Below are positions 1 to 7,383 of a stretch of DNA of 64,000 nucleotides, piece by piece. The notes under the pieces are model-generated. The model was given only the letters and a program-made list of their open reading frames with translations. It did no database searches and was not told the origin of the DNA. Positions within the stretch are counted from its first letter, which is position 1; each line of letters opens with the position of its first letter. Position numbers and translations under genes: made by a program. This DNA comes from Halovivax cerinus (GTDB lineage: Archaea; Halobacteriota; Halobacteria; Halobacteriales; Natrialbaceae), in the NCBI RefSeq assembly GCF_024498195.1, contig NZ_CP101824.1, forward strand, positions 3,596,001 to 3,660,000, read 5' to 3'.

Positions 1-1
1 G

Positions 2-490
2 TGGGAACTGGACGCCGGCGTCGACACCGCCGCAGTCTTCACATTCCTCGACAACACGCTCTTCACGTCGGCGAGTCGACGACAGCTCCTCGCGGTGACC
101 CGTGAGATAGAGGAGCGGGCGTGGCGAATCGCCACCGGGCACCTCGTCGCCGGATTCCAGACCGGCGCCGCACTCGCGGCGCAATCGGGCGTCTACGACC
201 GGCTGGCGACCGAGACCGATCTGACCGTACGGGTCCTCGTCGCGGACGAGTGGGACGGCGACCTGTCGTCGGCCATCGACGTCCTCGACGGAGTCACCGG
301 CGAGATCGGCGATTTCTGGGTCGTCTGTTTCGACGGCGAAGAGACCCGCCTGAACACGTCCGCGATCGTCGCCGAGGAACGCGATTCCGGTCGGTTCCGC
401 GGGTTCTGGACCGACGATCCCGACCGCGTCGCGGAGATCGCGACGTATCTCGACGCGACGTACGTCGGCGAGACGGACGACCGCCAGTGA
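2..490 (+). CDS. DICT sensory domain protein, 3' part only
   Basis: The reading frame is open from base 2 and stops at 488-490, so the start lies upstream of the window and 162 residues are visible. The visible part resembles the DICT domain of haloarchaeal sensor proteins: an early FTFLDNTLFTSASRRQLL segment, a central hydrophobic VRVLVADEW strand and a C-terminal FRGFWTDDPDRVAEI segment followed by YLDATYV. DICT domains are small input modules, usually fused to or beside signal-transduction outputs, and their ligand is generally unknown. An internal GTG at 95 could be mistaken for the start, but the upstream in-frame residues are clearly part of the same domain. Family assignment is from pattern recognition only. 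Confidence 0.75.
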   Translation, partial: WELDAGVDTAAVFTFLDNTLFTSASRRQLLAVTREIEERAWRIATGHLVAGFQTGAALAAQSGVYDRLATETDLTVRVLVADEWDGDLSSAIDVLDGVTGEIGDFWVVCFDGEETRLNTSAIVAEERDSGRFRGFWTDDPDRVAEIATYLDATYVGETDDRQ

Positions 491-562
491 ACTAGTCTCC
501 GGTCTCGGCGCATCGATCGGTCCGTCCCGGGCCTTCATCGGGCTGGATCGCGAACAGCCACC

Positions 563-1246
563 ATGCGACCACGCTCGAAAGCCGCGCTCGTCGGCGGCCT
601 CGCACTCGCGGGCTGGATGGCCTGGGGAGCCTACACGACCCGTTCGACTGAATCGGTCCCGTACGCACACCGCCGGTCCGTAGACGGCCTGGAGATTCGA
701 ACGTACCCGCGAACGGTTCGCGTCGAGACGACGGCATCGAACCAGCGGACCGCGTTCCGTCGGCTCTACCGATACATCACCGGGGAGAACGAGGGCACGT
801 CGACGGTATCGATGACGCGCCCAGTCGAAACCAGAGACGAACAGTCGTTCGGGGGCGAGCAGTCGTTCGAGATGACCACACCCGTGCGATCAGACGTGAG
901 CGACGACGCAGGGCGGCGGGAACACGACACACCCACGGCAGCTACCGGCCGCGTTCGGCTCTCGTTCTACCTGCCCTCGTCCGTCGATCCGGAGTCGGCA
1001 CCGGACCCGACGGATCCGTCCGTCTCGCTGGCGGTCGATCCACCGAGAACGGTCGCCGTGAAACGCTTCTCGTGGTTCACACCTGCCTGGCGCGTCGACC
1101 GGCTGGAACGCGCCCTGCTACGAACGGTCGACCGTGCGGGGTACGAACCCGTCGACGGCCCGTTCCTGTTGCGCTACAACGATCCGTGGACGCCGCCGTT
1201 CATGCGACGCAACGAAGTGGCCGTCGAGATCGAGGTGTCCAGCTAA
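563..1246 (+). CDS. SOUL-family heme-binding protein, membrane-anchored
   Basis: A 227-residue protein with one N-terminal hydrophobic segment at about residues 7-26, followed by a SOUL-type domain to the end. Recognisable family features are the EIRTYPRTVRVET opening, the MTRPV and FEMTTPV segments, the FYLPSS strand, and the RYNDPWTPPFMRRNEVAVEI ending. SOUL proteins bind heme or tetrapyrroles in some cases; no heme ligand can be assigned here. The ATG at 563 places the membrane segment at the start, as usual for haloarchaeal members, which face the outside of the cell or are tethered to the membrane. It stands alone, 72 bases after the DICT gene and just before a long GA/GT repeat. Confidence 0.85.
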   Translation: MRPRSKAALVGGLALAGWMAWGAYTTRSTESVPYAHRRSVDGLEIRTYPRTVRVETTASNQRTAFRRLYRYITGENEGTSTVSMTRPVETRDEQSFGGEQSFEMTTPVRSDVSDDAGRREHDTPTAATGRVRLSFYLPSSVDPESAPDPTDPSVSLAVDPPRTVAVKRFSWFTPAWRVDRLERALLRTVDRAGYEPVDGPFLLRYNDPWTPPFMRRNEVAVEIEVSS

Positions 1247-1265
1247 GAGATTTCTGTGCGGTGAG

Positions 1266-1440
1266 GTGGAAGAGAAAGAGAGAGAGTGTGTGAGAGTGAA
1301 AGAGAGAGAGAGTGTGTGAGAGTGAAAGAGAGAGAGAGTGTGTGAGAGTGAAAGAGAGAGAGAGTGTGTGTGAGAGTGAAAGAGAGAGAGAGTGTGTGAG
1401 AGTGAAAGAGAGAGAGAGAGTGTGTGAGAGTGTGTGAGAG
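1266..1440 (+). repeat. GA/GT-rich tandem repeat, period about 26 bases
   Basis: About 175 bases built from a unit of roughly 26 bases, TGTGTGAGAGTGAAAGAGAG plus a few more GA steps, repeated about five times with small length changes in the GA and GT runs. The plus strand is almost free of C, so the tract is purine-rich with alternating TG steps, a composition prone to triplex or Z-DNA structure and replication slippage. The long open frames across it (SLSHTLSLSF-type repeats on the minus strand) are artefacts of the repeat. It lies between the SOUL gene stop and the next promoter. Confidence 0.9.
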
Positions 1441-1565
1441 CCGGCTGCGGACGTATTCACAGGGGGTGTCACGCCGGTCGCGGGAGTTCGCCCGGACGCC
1501 ATCGGAGCGCAACCGCCCGGTGTCCTGATGCGTAGCTTGATACTATTCGATTCACGACTGTCGGT

Positions 1566-2306
1566 ATGGTCTGGGAAGTGGCCTCGACCGGGTCAGTGCT
1601 CGCCGTGACTCCGGAGTACGGCGGCGGATCGGTCCTCCACGTCGTCGCCTTCGCCTTGGCGACGGTCATCGGCGCGTACGCCGTCTGGAACGGCACGTCG
1701 AACCTCGTCGCTGGATATCGCCTCTGGGCGGCGGAGCCGACGCCGGTCGCGGCCGTCGGCGACGCGGAGGGGACCGTCGAAATCCGGGGGACGGCCGAAC
1801 CGCTCGACGAGACCCTCTCCGGTCACTTCTCTACCCTCCCCGTACTGGTCCAGGAGTGGGAGACGAGGCGCGTGCCGGACGAACCCGATGGAACGGTCCC
1901 GTCGAACCGTCGGCCGATGACCGACGGACGAGCGGACGTGCCGTTCGTCGTCCGGGACGACAGCGGAACGGTCGCAGTCGACCCCACGCACGCGACGCTC
2001 TCGCTGGAACGGGACCGAGACAACACGAGCCACGGGGTCCGACAGCTGGCGTCGAGACTGGAGCCCGGGGACGACGTCTACGTGTTCGGCCAGGTCTGTA
2101 CAGATGACGATTCCGACGCCGCATTCGGTGGCGAGTCGGTCTCCGTCGGCGCGGGTGACGACCCCGGCGCGTTCCGGATCGCCGATACCGAACCCGACGA
2201 GACGGTCGTTCGACTCGTGGGGACGGGCGCACTCTACGCGGTCGTCGGCGCGGCGGTGACCGCGGCGTTCGGGGTCGCGACGACGGCGGCCCTCGGTATC
2301 GCCTGA
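1566..2306 (+). CDS. GIDE-like (MUL1-type) membrane protein without RING
   Basis: A 246-residue membrane protein. A hydrophobic segment at about residues 27-46 is followed by a soluble region at about 55-200 that resembles the GIDE domain: the AAEPTPVAAVGDAEGTVEIR opening, LPVLVQEWE, and FVVRDDSGTVAVDP followed by PGDDVYVFGQV. A second hydrophobic pair closes the protein (about 215-246). In eukaryotic MUL1 this domain lies in the mitochondrial intermembrane space beside a RING finger; archaeal members lack the RING, so no ligase activity is implied. Function in archaea is unknown. The ATG at 1566 follows an AT-rich stretch (TTGATACTATTCGATT), a plausible promoter. Confidence 0.65.
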   Translation: MVWEVASTGSVLAVTPEYGGGSVLHVVAFALATVIGAYAVWNGTSNLVAGYRLWAAEPTPVAAVGDAEGTVEIRGTAEPLDETLSGHFSTLPVLVQEWETRRVPDEPDGTVPSNRRPMTDGRADVPFVVRDDSGTVAVDPTHATLSLERDRDNTSHGVRQLASRLEPGDDVYVFGQVCTDDDSDAAFGGESVSVGAGDDPGAFRIADTEPDETVVRLVGTGALYAVVGAAVTAAFGVATTAALGIA

Positions 2307-2676
2307 GTCCGACGAATCGACAGGTCCGTGGTCACCGGATCGACCGGTGTCGTCATCACGGATCGGCCGGCGTCGCTCCTGCTCTTCCGTCGGGACGACT
2401 CACGCGCGGTCCGCGACGAGCGACCGGAGGTCGTTCGGGCCGCCTCGGCGGCATCGCGGGCGTCCGCGATCGTGGGCTCTCGACGCCTGCGGTTTCGGCA
2501 GACCGCCGACGAACAGCACCGGGCAGGCGAGGTCGCGGTCCAGACGTAGTCGCCGTCCGGTACGGTTCGATCACGGCCCCCGTGCGCGAATTAGTATCGA
2601 AACTCAACCCCGAACCGTACACGAAGGTATAAAAGATATAGACATATTTTTCTTATATTAGTAAAACACGAAGGAC
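2307..2676. other. Intergenic region with possible decayed minus-strand coding remnant
   Basis: There is no intact gene here. On the minus strand at about 2400-2550 one frame reads LDRDLACPVLFVGGLPKPQ, which looks like real haloarchaeal protein, while the neighbouring stretch TVPDGDYVW fits a different frame. This could be a frameshifted remnant of a small gene, but no start can be assigned and the case is weak. The last 50 bases are strikingly AT-rich and hold the promoter of the next gene. Confidence 0.3.
2626..2660 (+). promoter_or_regulatory. AT-rich promoter of the Yip1-like gene
   Basis: A 35-base AT block containing TATAAAAGATATA followed by ATATTTTTCTTATATTA, in otherwise GC-rich DNA. 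Either A/T box could be the TATA element; the ATG is at 2677 and is preceded by AAGGA only one base away, too close for a normal Shine-Dalgarno. Confidence 0.55.
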
Positions 2677-3240
2677 ATGGGTTTCGTAAAACAGTGGACG
2701 GGGGTCAACCGGTACATGCTCACCAAGCCGGGATACTTCTTCGACGTGTACGACGAACGCCACGGAATCGGGTATCCGCTCGTGTTCATGCTGACGTCCC
2801 TCCTCGCCGTCATGGTGCCGTTCGGGGTCGTCGTGACGCTCGTCAACATCACCGAACCCACGCAAGTGCTGGCCGGAATCGCGGTGATGGTGTTCCTGGG
2901 GGTCGTTTTCTGGCTCGCCAGCGTGGTCGAGGTACTGATCGCCCACGGGATACTCGTTCTCTTCGGCGCCCGCGGCGTCGCGACGAGTCTGGAAGCCTAC
3001 GCGTTTCCGGCGCTGATCCGGTACGGCCTGTGGTGGTTCCCGCTCGTGAATCTCGGGATCGCCTGTTACGGGCTGATCCTGCAGGGGAAAGCACTCTCCT
3101 CGTTTCACGACCTCTCTCCGATCAAAGTCGCACTCGCCGTGATCGTCGCCGCCCTCCTCTCCGGACCGGCGTTCGTCGTGGTCGTGGCCGTCGTCGCGGC
3201 GTTCGTGCTGGATCTCGGTGGGACACAGCCAATGGCGTGA
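2677..3240 (+). CDS. Yip1-domain membrane protein
   Basis: A 187-residue protein with an N-terminal soluble segment (about 1-28, containing MLTKPGYFFD) and about five hydrophobic helices covering residues 32-180. The FLTKP-like opening followed by a DUYDERHGIGYPL-type loop, and the pattern of paired helices, match archaeal Yip1-like proteins. In eukaryotes Yip1 proteins work in vesicle traffic; in archaea they are uncharacterised integral membrane proteins. It is a single gene with its own strong AT-rich promoter. The start at 2677 is the first ATG after the promoter and keeps the conserved N-terminus. Confidence 0.75.
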   Translation: MGFVKQWTGVNRYMLTKPGYFFDVYDERHGIGYPLVFMLTSLLAVMVPFGVVVTLVNITEPTQVLAGIAVMVFLGVVFWLASVVEVLIAHGILVLFGARGVATSLEAYAFPALIRYGLWWFPLVNLGIACYGLILQGKALSSFHDLSPIKVALAVIVAALLSGPAFVVVVAVVAAFVLDLGGTQPMA

Positions 3241-3291
3241 CCGGTCGAGTATGCGCTGACGCAGCCGTTCGTCGTGTCGAGTGCTACGGTC

Positions 3292-3636
3292 TTACTCGTC
3301 GGATCGGGTGGCGGCGATCGAATCGGCGGGCAGCGTGACCAGCCTGATCGACGGATCGTACTCGATGACGCCGGCGTCGGCCAGTTTCGGGAGGTGGACG
3401 TGGTGTAACTCGATGGCGATCCGTGTTGCGTCCTCGGCGCTGGATTCGGCGTCGGTTCCGGTTCGCGCGGCGACGGCCGCGGCGATATCTTCGAGGTCGA
3501 CCGTCCGCTGGCACTCCTCCAGAACGTCGATCGTCAGCCGCCGGCGCTCGGACGCGAGCAGGTCGTGTCGATCGCTCGGCGGTAATTCGATCGTTCGTAC
3601 CGTCTCGTCGGCCGCTCGATTGCGTGACTGGGACAT
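3292..3636 (-). CDS. Small winged-helix regulator (DUF7344-like)
   Basis: A 114-residue acidic protein with a winged-helix pattern: DLLASERRRLTIDVLEE (helix 1), VDLEDIAAAVAARTG (helix 2), and ELHHVHLPKLADAGVIEYDP, the recognition helix and wing. The ELHHxHLPxLADAxVxxYD signature is shared with the protein at 9255-9593, so the two are paralogues. Such proteins are abundant in haloarchaea as stand-alone transcription regulators, with unknown targets. The ATG at 3636 starts right before the conserved part. It is convergent with the Yip1-like gene. Confidence 0.75.
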   Translation of the reverse strand: MSQSRNRAADETVRTIELPPSDRHDLLASERRRLTIDVLEECQRTVDLEDIAAAVAARTGTDAESSAEDATRIAIELHHVHLPKLADAGVIEYDPSIRLVTLPADSIAATRSDE

Positions 3637-4152
3637 GGGTTCGCTAGTGGTCTGTTACTGCGTCGTACCAGAGGATAGGCCGCTACGACCCTAAGGATGC
3701 GGTCACAGTGATTAGGTCGGGTTGCTCGAACTGGCAGGACCGCTCTGCCGTCCGTTCTGATTAGTCTCGCTCTAGTGATCGATTTCGAGCCGAGCGTTCG
3801 GATGAAACCTGGCGTCGGTTCCGTCGATGGAACGTCGAGGGGGCGTCGAACCCGCAGGTCGCGCCCATCGGAACGGTCGAGGGTGTCCTCGTACGGGTGC
3901 CTCGCCAGAACACGCCTTCGGAACGGATGTTGCGGACGTCGTCGCAGCGGGGCTGGTCGTCGAGGGATCACGTGCGAATTCATCGCTGAACGAACGTGGC
4001 GTCGGTGTCGAACAGCGAGCACAGTTCGAGGCCAGTCTGCACGAACGCCCGCGACGCGGTGCGTCGCGGACGCTCCGTTCGTCCCGACTGTCCAGGCGAC
4101 ACCGAAAAACACACTTGAACCCACATCACCAACGGCCCATTACGTCTCAGTA
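3637..4152. other. 516-base intergenic region, no assignable gene
   Basis: No complete gene is visible. Short stretches on the minus strand read like protein (SRAFVQTGLELCSLFDTDATF at about 3990-4060 is 20 residues plus one) but are broken by stops and change frame, so they may be chance or a decayed gene. The long plus-strand frame covering this region only becomes protein-like at its last 78 codons, annotated separately. Confidence 0.3.
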
Positions 4153-4389
4153 ATGCCCGTCGACCGCCACACGTTCGTCGAAATGGTTCGGACAGAACCG
4201 ATAGAAAGCGCCATGTTCACCGCCCTGCCGGCGGTGCTCGCGATCGTCCAACTAGTAAACAGCGCCCTCACCGAACTCTCGTATCTCGTCTCGGTCTCGT
4301 TCGCCGTCGTCCTCGTCGGCTACGCCTGGCTGGTCACGAGCTACAGCGTCGCCAGATTTCGGCGACGTCGACTCGACGGGCTGGTCTGA
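4153..4389 (+). CDS. Small two-helix membrane protein
   Basis: A 78-residue protein starting MPVDRHTFVEMVRTEP. Two hydrophobic segments are visible at about 19-35 (AMFTALPAVLAIVQLVN) and 42-63, and a basic ending (ARFRRRRLDGLV) suggests a cytoplasmic C-terminus. The ATG at 4153 is chosen because the long upstream extension of the same frame is arginine-rich and shows no haloarchaeal protein character. No family is recognised. It stands between a long non-coding stretch and the SPW-repeat gene. Confidence 0.5.
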   Translation: MPVDRHTFVEMVRTEPIESAMFTALPAVLAIVQLVNSALTELSYLVSVSFAVVLVGYAWLVTSYSVARFRRRRLDGLV

Positions 4390-4634
4390 CGAACGGCGTT
4401 CGAGCGACTCGGCGGAGCCTCGCGTCGGACATACTCACGGTCGTGACGGGTCGTTTCACTGCCGAGTTGGGTCGTTTCGCTATCGTTCGATCAGGGCCCG
4501 ACGTGGTCGGTCACCACCGTCGGCCGACACGCGGTGCACTCGAGCAGTGACCCACGGAGCCCTCGGGTAACAGGTCGTTTCAGGGAGGTGCAAGCAACGC
4601 CGCTTTCGAGTGGTAGCCACTGCCATAGTGTGTC

Positions 4635-5078
4635 ATGAGTGGCACTGACACCCCCTCGGCCGACGACACGGGATACGGGCACGAGTCCGAACGAAACGTC
4701 CTCAACACGGACGTGATGCAGTGGGTGAGCGCGCTCGCGGCGATCGTGGGATTGTGGCTCGTCGCCTCGCCGTTCGTCTACGGCGGGCCCGACGCCGCGT
4801 ACTGGAACAACACGCTCGTGGGGACCGGCATCTTCCTCCTCGCGGGGTACAACTTCTACCGGCTGTCGAAGGATCGACTGGCGAGCGTCGGCGTGGCGTC
4901 GCTCGCCGCCCTCCTCGGCCTCTGGGCGCTCGCATCACCGTACCTGATCGACATGGGTGACAGCGCACTCGCGTCGAGCACGATGATCGCGGGCCTGATC
5001 GTCGCGGCCGTCTCGGCGTACAGTGCGTACGCGAACAATAGAGCCGAGTTGCCGGATCGCTCCCGGACGAGGGCCTAG
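4635..5078 (+). CDS. SPW-repeat membrane protein
   Basis: A 147-residue protein with four hydrophobic segments arranged as two similar halves. The first half reads GLWLVASPFVY then WNNTLVGTGIFLLAGY, the second GLWALASPYLI then ASSTMIAGLIVAAVSAYSAY, the typical SPW repeat (a pair of helices with a S-P-F/Y/W motif) duplicated in one chain. The N-terminal 33 residues are acidic and soluble. SPW proteins are small integral membrane proteins of unknown function, common in haloarchaea and actinobacteria. ATG 4635 follows GTGTGTC and no clear Shine-Dalgarno, as for a leaderless message. Confidence 0.85.
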   Translation: MSGTDTPSADDTGYGHESERNVLNTDVMQWVSALAAIVGLWLVASPFVYGGPDAAYWNNTLVGTGIFLLAGYNFYRLSKDRLASVGVASLAALLGLWALASPYLIDMGDSALASSTMIAGLIVAAVSAYSAYANNRAELPDRSRTRA

Positions 5079-5209
5079 GTCGAGCGGTTTCGGGTCAGTC
5101 GCTCACGGTTCGATGTGGCTGCGCCCGTTCTCGGTCGGCCGCGTCGATTGCGGCGAGCACGATCCGATCCGTTCGGTTGCACTGTGATCGCAACCGGTCA
5201 CAGACTCCT

Positions 5210-5225
5210 TTTAGGCCCACCTAAT
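5210..5225 (+). promoter_or_regulatory. DtxR/Idr-type iron operator, site 1
   Basis: TTTAGGCCCACCTAAT, an inverted repeat with arms TTAGG and CCTAA and a four-base spacer. It resembles the operator class bound by DtxR-family metal-dependent repressors (arms TTAGG/CCTAA). It lies 43-58 bases before the permease ATG, overlapping a possible TATA element (TAATAAA at 5222-5228), with its centre 38 bases from site 2. Confidence 0.7.
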
Positions 5226-5247
5226 AAATCGAAAGTGTTTTCCGTGG

Positions 5248-5263
5248 TTTAGGCCACCCTAAA
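5248..5263 (+). promoter_or_regulatory. DtxR/Idr-type iron operator, site 2
   Basis: TTTAGGCCACCCTAAA, a near-perfect inverted repeat with six-base arms and a four-base spacer, ending four bases before the permease ATG at 5268. A repressor here would cover the expected transcription start. The same core recurs at 7364-7379, so the arrangement is very unlikely to be chance. Confidence 0.8.
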
Positions 5264-5267
5264 CGTA

Positions 5268-6377
5268 ATGGCGGAAACGCAGGCTGTCGGCGGGTACGAA
5301 CCGGCCCGCGACCGGGACGGCTGGATGACCGGAACGCTCGTCGCGTTCTGTCTGGCGAGTGCGGCCGTGACACTGGCGGCCGGATTCGTCCAGACGACCT
5401 TCGGCGACTATCCGATGACATACGGCGAGGTGGTGTCCTCGCTGTTGGATCCGGCGGTGTGGAACGACGTCGACGTCTGGACAGGGTTCCTCCTCGGCGG
5501 TGAGTTGCCGGAGCTGGACGTCGGAACGCTCGTCGTCTGGGACCTCCGGGTGCCCCGAGTCGTCGTGGGGATCATCACCGGTGCGACGCTCGCCGTGTCG
5601 GGAGCGATCTTCCAGGGCGTGACCCGCAACGAACTCGCGAGTCCGTTCGTCCTGGGGGTGAGTTCCGGCGCGGGCTTCGCCGTCCTCGCGACGCTGATCG
5701 TCTTCAGCGGGCTGTCGATGCTCCTCCCGCTGATGGCCACCCTGGGCGGGGCGCTCGCGTTCGTGCTCGTCTACGCGATCGCCTGGAAGGGTGGAACGAG
5801 CCCCGTTCGACTCGTCCTCGCGGGCGTGATCGTCAACATGGTGTTCCAGTCGCTCCAGCAGGGACTGTTCTTCTTCGCTGACGACCTCGGCGTCGTCCAG
5901 ACGGCGATCTCTTGGCTCACCGGGTCGCTCACGGGAACGGGCTGGGAACAGGTGCGAATCGCTGCGATCCCGGCGGTCCTCTCGGTCGGGATCGCTATCG
6001 TCGCGGCGCGGCAACTGAACGTCCTGATGCTCGGCGAGCACACGGCGCAGTCGCTCGGGATGCGCGTCGAGCGAACGCGGTTTCTCCTCTCGGTCGTCGC
6101 CATCGTGGCAGCGAGCGTGGCCATCGCTGTCGCCGGCGTCGTCAGTTTCTTCGGCCTCGTCGTCCCCCACATCGTTCGGAACACGGTCGGCGGTGACTAC
6201 CGTCGCCTGCTCGTCGGCTGTCTGTTCGGCGGCCCCGCGCTGATGGTCGTCGCCGACGTCGGAGCGCGACTCGCGATTCCCGGAATACAGCTCCCCGTCG
6301 GCGTCGTGACGGGCCTCGTCGGTGGCCCGTACTTCCTCTACCTGATGCGGACGCGCCAATCGATGGGTGAGCTCTGA
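5268..6377 (+). CDS. FecCD-family iron/siderophore ABC permease
   Basis: A 369-residue integral membrane protein with about ten helices, the permease of a type II (BtuCD-like) importer for ferric siderophores, heme or cobalamin. Diagnostic parts are LRVPRVVVGIITGATLAVSG, the NELASPFVLGVSSGAGF loop, GMRVERTRF, and the late VVSFFGLVVPHIVRNTVGGD segment followed by a GARLAIPG-type loop that contacts the ATPase. The ATG at 5268 directly follows iron operator 2, implying a leaderless, iron-repressed message. The stop overlaps the start of the ATPase gene by one base, so the two are translationally coupled. The iron operators argue for ferric-siderophore rather than cobalamin as substrate; the exact substrate is not visible. 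Confidence 0.93.
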   Translation: MAETQAVGGYEPARDRDGWMTGTLVAFCLASAAVTLAAGFVQTTFGDYPMTYGEVVSSLLDPAVWNDVDVWTGFLLGGELPELDVGTLVVWDLRVPRVVVGIITGATLAVSGAIFQGVTRNELASPFVLGVSSGAGFAVLATLIVFSGLSMLLPLMATLGGALAFVLVYAIAWKGGTSPVRLVLAGVIVNMVFQSLQQGLFFFADDLGVVQTAISWLTGSLTGTGWEQVRIAAIPAVLSVGIAIVAARQLNVLMLGEHTAQSLGMRVERTRFLLSVVAIVAASVAIAVAGVVSFFGLVVPHIVRNTVGGDYRRLLVGCLFGGPALMVVADVGARLAIPGIQLPVGVVTGLVGGPYFLYLMRTRQSMGEL

Positions 6378-7285
6378 TGCCCGGACCACGACACTCGACC
6401 GACGCCCTCTCGACCGATCGCGACCGACGATCCACCGAGCCGGACGACTCGACAGGCGACTCGGAGCGGCTCACCGACGGGGACGGCGTCGGCGTCCGGA
6501 GTGCGCTGATCGGCGAGGATCTCGCGCTGCGGTACCCGACGAGCGACGAACCGGTCGTCGAGTGCGCCCGCCTCGACGTCCCGGAAGGGGCCGTGACCGC
6601 ACTCGTCGGGCCGAACGGCAGCGGGAAGTCCACGCTGCTGAAAGCGCTCTCGAACCACCTCGACCCGGCGCGAGGCGTCGTCACGATACACGGGGAGGAA
6701 CTCGAGTCGTTCGGCCGGAAGGAACTGGCGCGCGAACTCGGCGTCCTCTCCCAGGAGAACGACTCGCTGGGTTCGATCACCGTCGAAGACCTCGTCTTCC
6801 ACGGCCGGTACCCGTACCGAGGCTTCGTCGAGGGCGTCACCGAGGCGGACCACCGGGCGGTCGACCGCGCGTTCGACCTCACCGGTATCGAAGCGTTGCG
6901 GGATGTCGAACTCGGTCAGCTGAGCGGCGGGCAGAAGCAACTCGCCTGGATCGCGATGGTTCTCGCCCAGGAGACCGACGTCCTCCTGCTAGACGAACCG
7001 ACCACCTTCCTGGACGTCCACCACCAGTTCCGCGTCCTCGAGACCATCCGCCAGTTGAACGAAGAGCAGGGTGTCACCGTGGCAATCATCCTCCACGACA
7101 TCTCGCAAGCGGCCCGGTTCGCCGATTACCTGATCGCAATGTGTGACGGCGAGCTGTACGACTGGGGGCCGCCCGACGAGGTCGTCACCGAAGAACTCCT
7201 CGCAGACGTCTTCGGCGTCGAGGCGACGGTCAGGACGGAACCGGACCTGCAGGTACTGCCGAGAAGGGCGTTGCCAGATCGATGA
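6377..7285 (+). CDS. Iron/siderophore ABC transporter ATP-binding protein
   Basis: A 302-residue cytoplasmic ATPase. Walker A GPNGSGKST is at residues 78-86, the signature LSGGQKQ at about 182-188, Walker B DVLLLDEPT at about 201-209 and the H-loop HDIS near 238. These order and spacing fit FepC/FecE-type subunits. It carries an unusual acidic leader of about 42 residues before the ABC domain; an internal start would remove it, but the one-base overlap with the permease stop supports ATG 6377. It energises the permease encoded immediately upstream, and the binding protein follows under its own iron operator. Confidence 0.92.
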   Translation: MPGPRHSTDALSTDRDRRSTEPDDSTGDSERLTDGDGVGVRSALIGEDLALRYPTSDEPVVECARLDVPEGAVTALVGPNGSGKSTLLKALSNHLDPARGVVTIHGEELESFGRKELARELGVLSQENDSLGSITVEDLVFHGRYPYRGFVEGVTEADHRAVDRAFDLTGIEALRDVELGQLSGGQKQLAWIAMVLAQETDVLLLDEPTTFLDVHHQFRVLETIRQLNEEQGVTVAIILHDISQAARFADYLIAMCDGELYDWGPPDEVVTEELLADVFGVEATVRTEPDLQVLPRRALPDR

Positions 7286-7363
7286 GCGACCGTCGAGAAT
7301 CGGTTCCCGGCCGATCCGCACGATTCTGAAGCGAACCGGGCACTTTCGGAACGTTTTTGTAAA

Positions 7364-7379
7364 TTTAGGCCAACCTAAA
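7364..7379 (+). promoter_or_regulatory. DtxR/Idr-type iron operator, site 3
   Basis: TTTAGGCCAACCTAAA, an inverted repeat with perfect six-base arms and a four-base spacer, between an AT-rich TATA-like element (TTTTTGTA at 7353-7360) and the binding-protein ATG at 7384. It matches site 2 in 15 of 16 positions. The location would block initiation when iron is plentiful. Confidence 0.8.
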
Positions 7380-7383
7380 ACCG

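Noticed and set aside
1200-1512. Two minus-strand open frames of SLSHTLSLSF repeats
   Set aside because: They are created by the GA/GT tandem repeat, have no start signal and no natural protein composition.
3775-4152. Long upstream extension of the small membrane protein frame at 4153
   Set aside because: The extension is arginine/serine-rich and frameless in character; only the last 78 codons look like protein.
4491-4682. Minus-strand frame with a CTAC motif, possibly a zinc microprotein
   Set aside because: Only one cysteine pair, it overlaps the SPW-repeat gene start and has no promoter.
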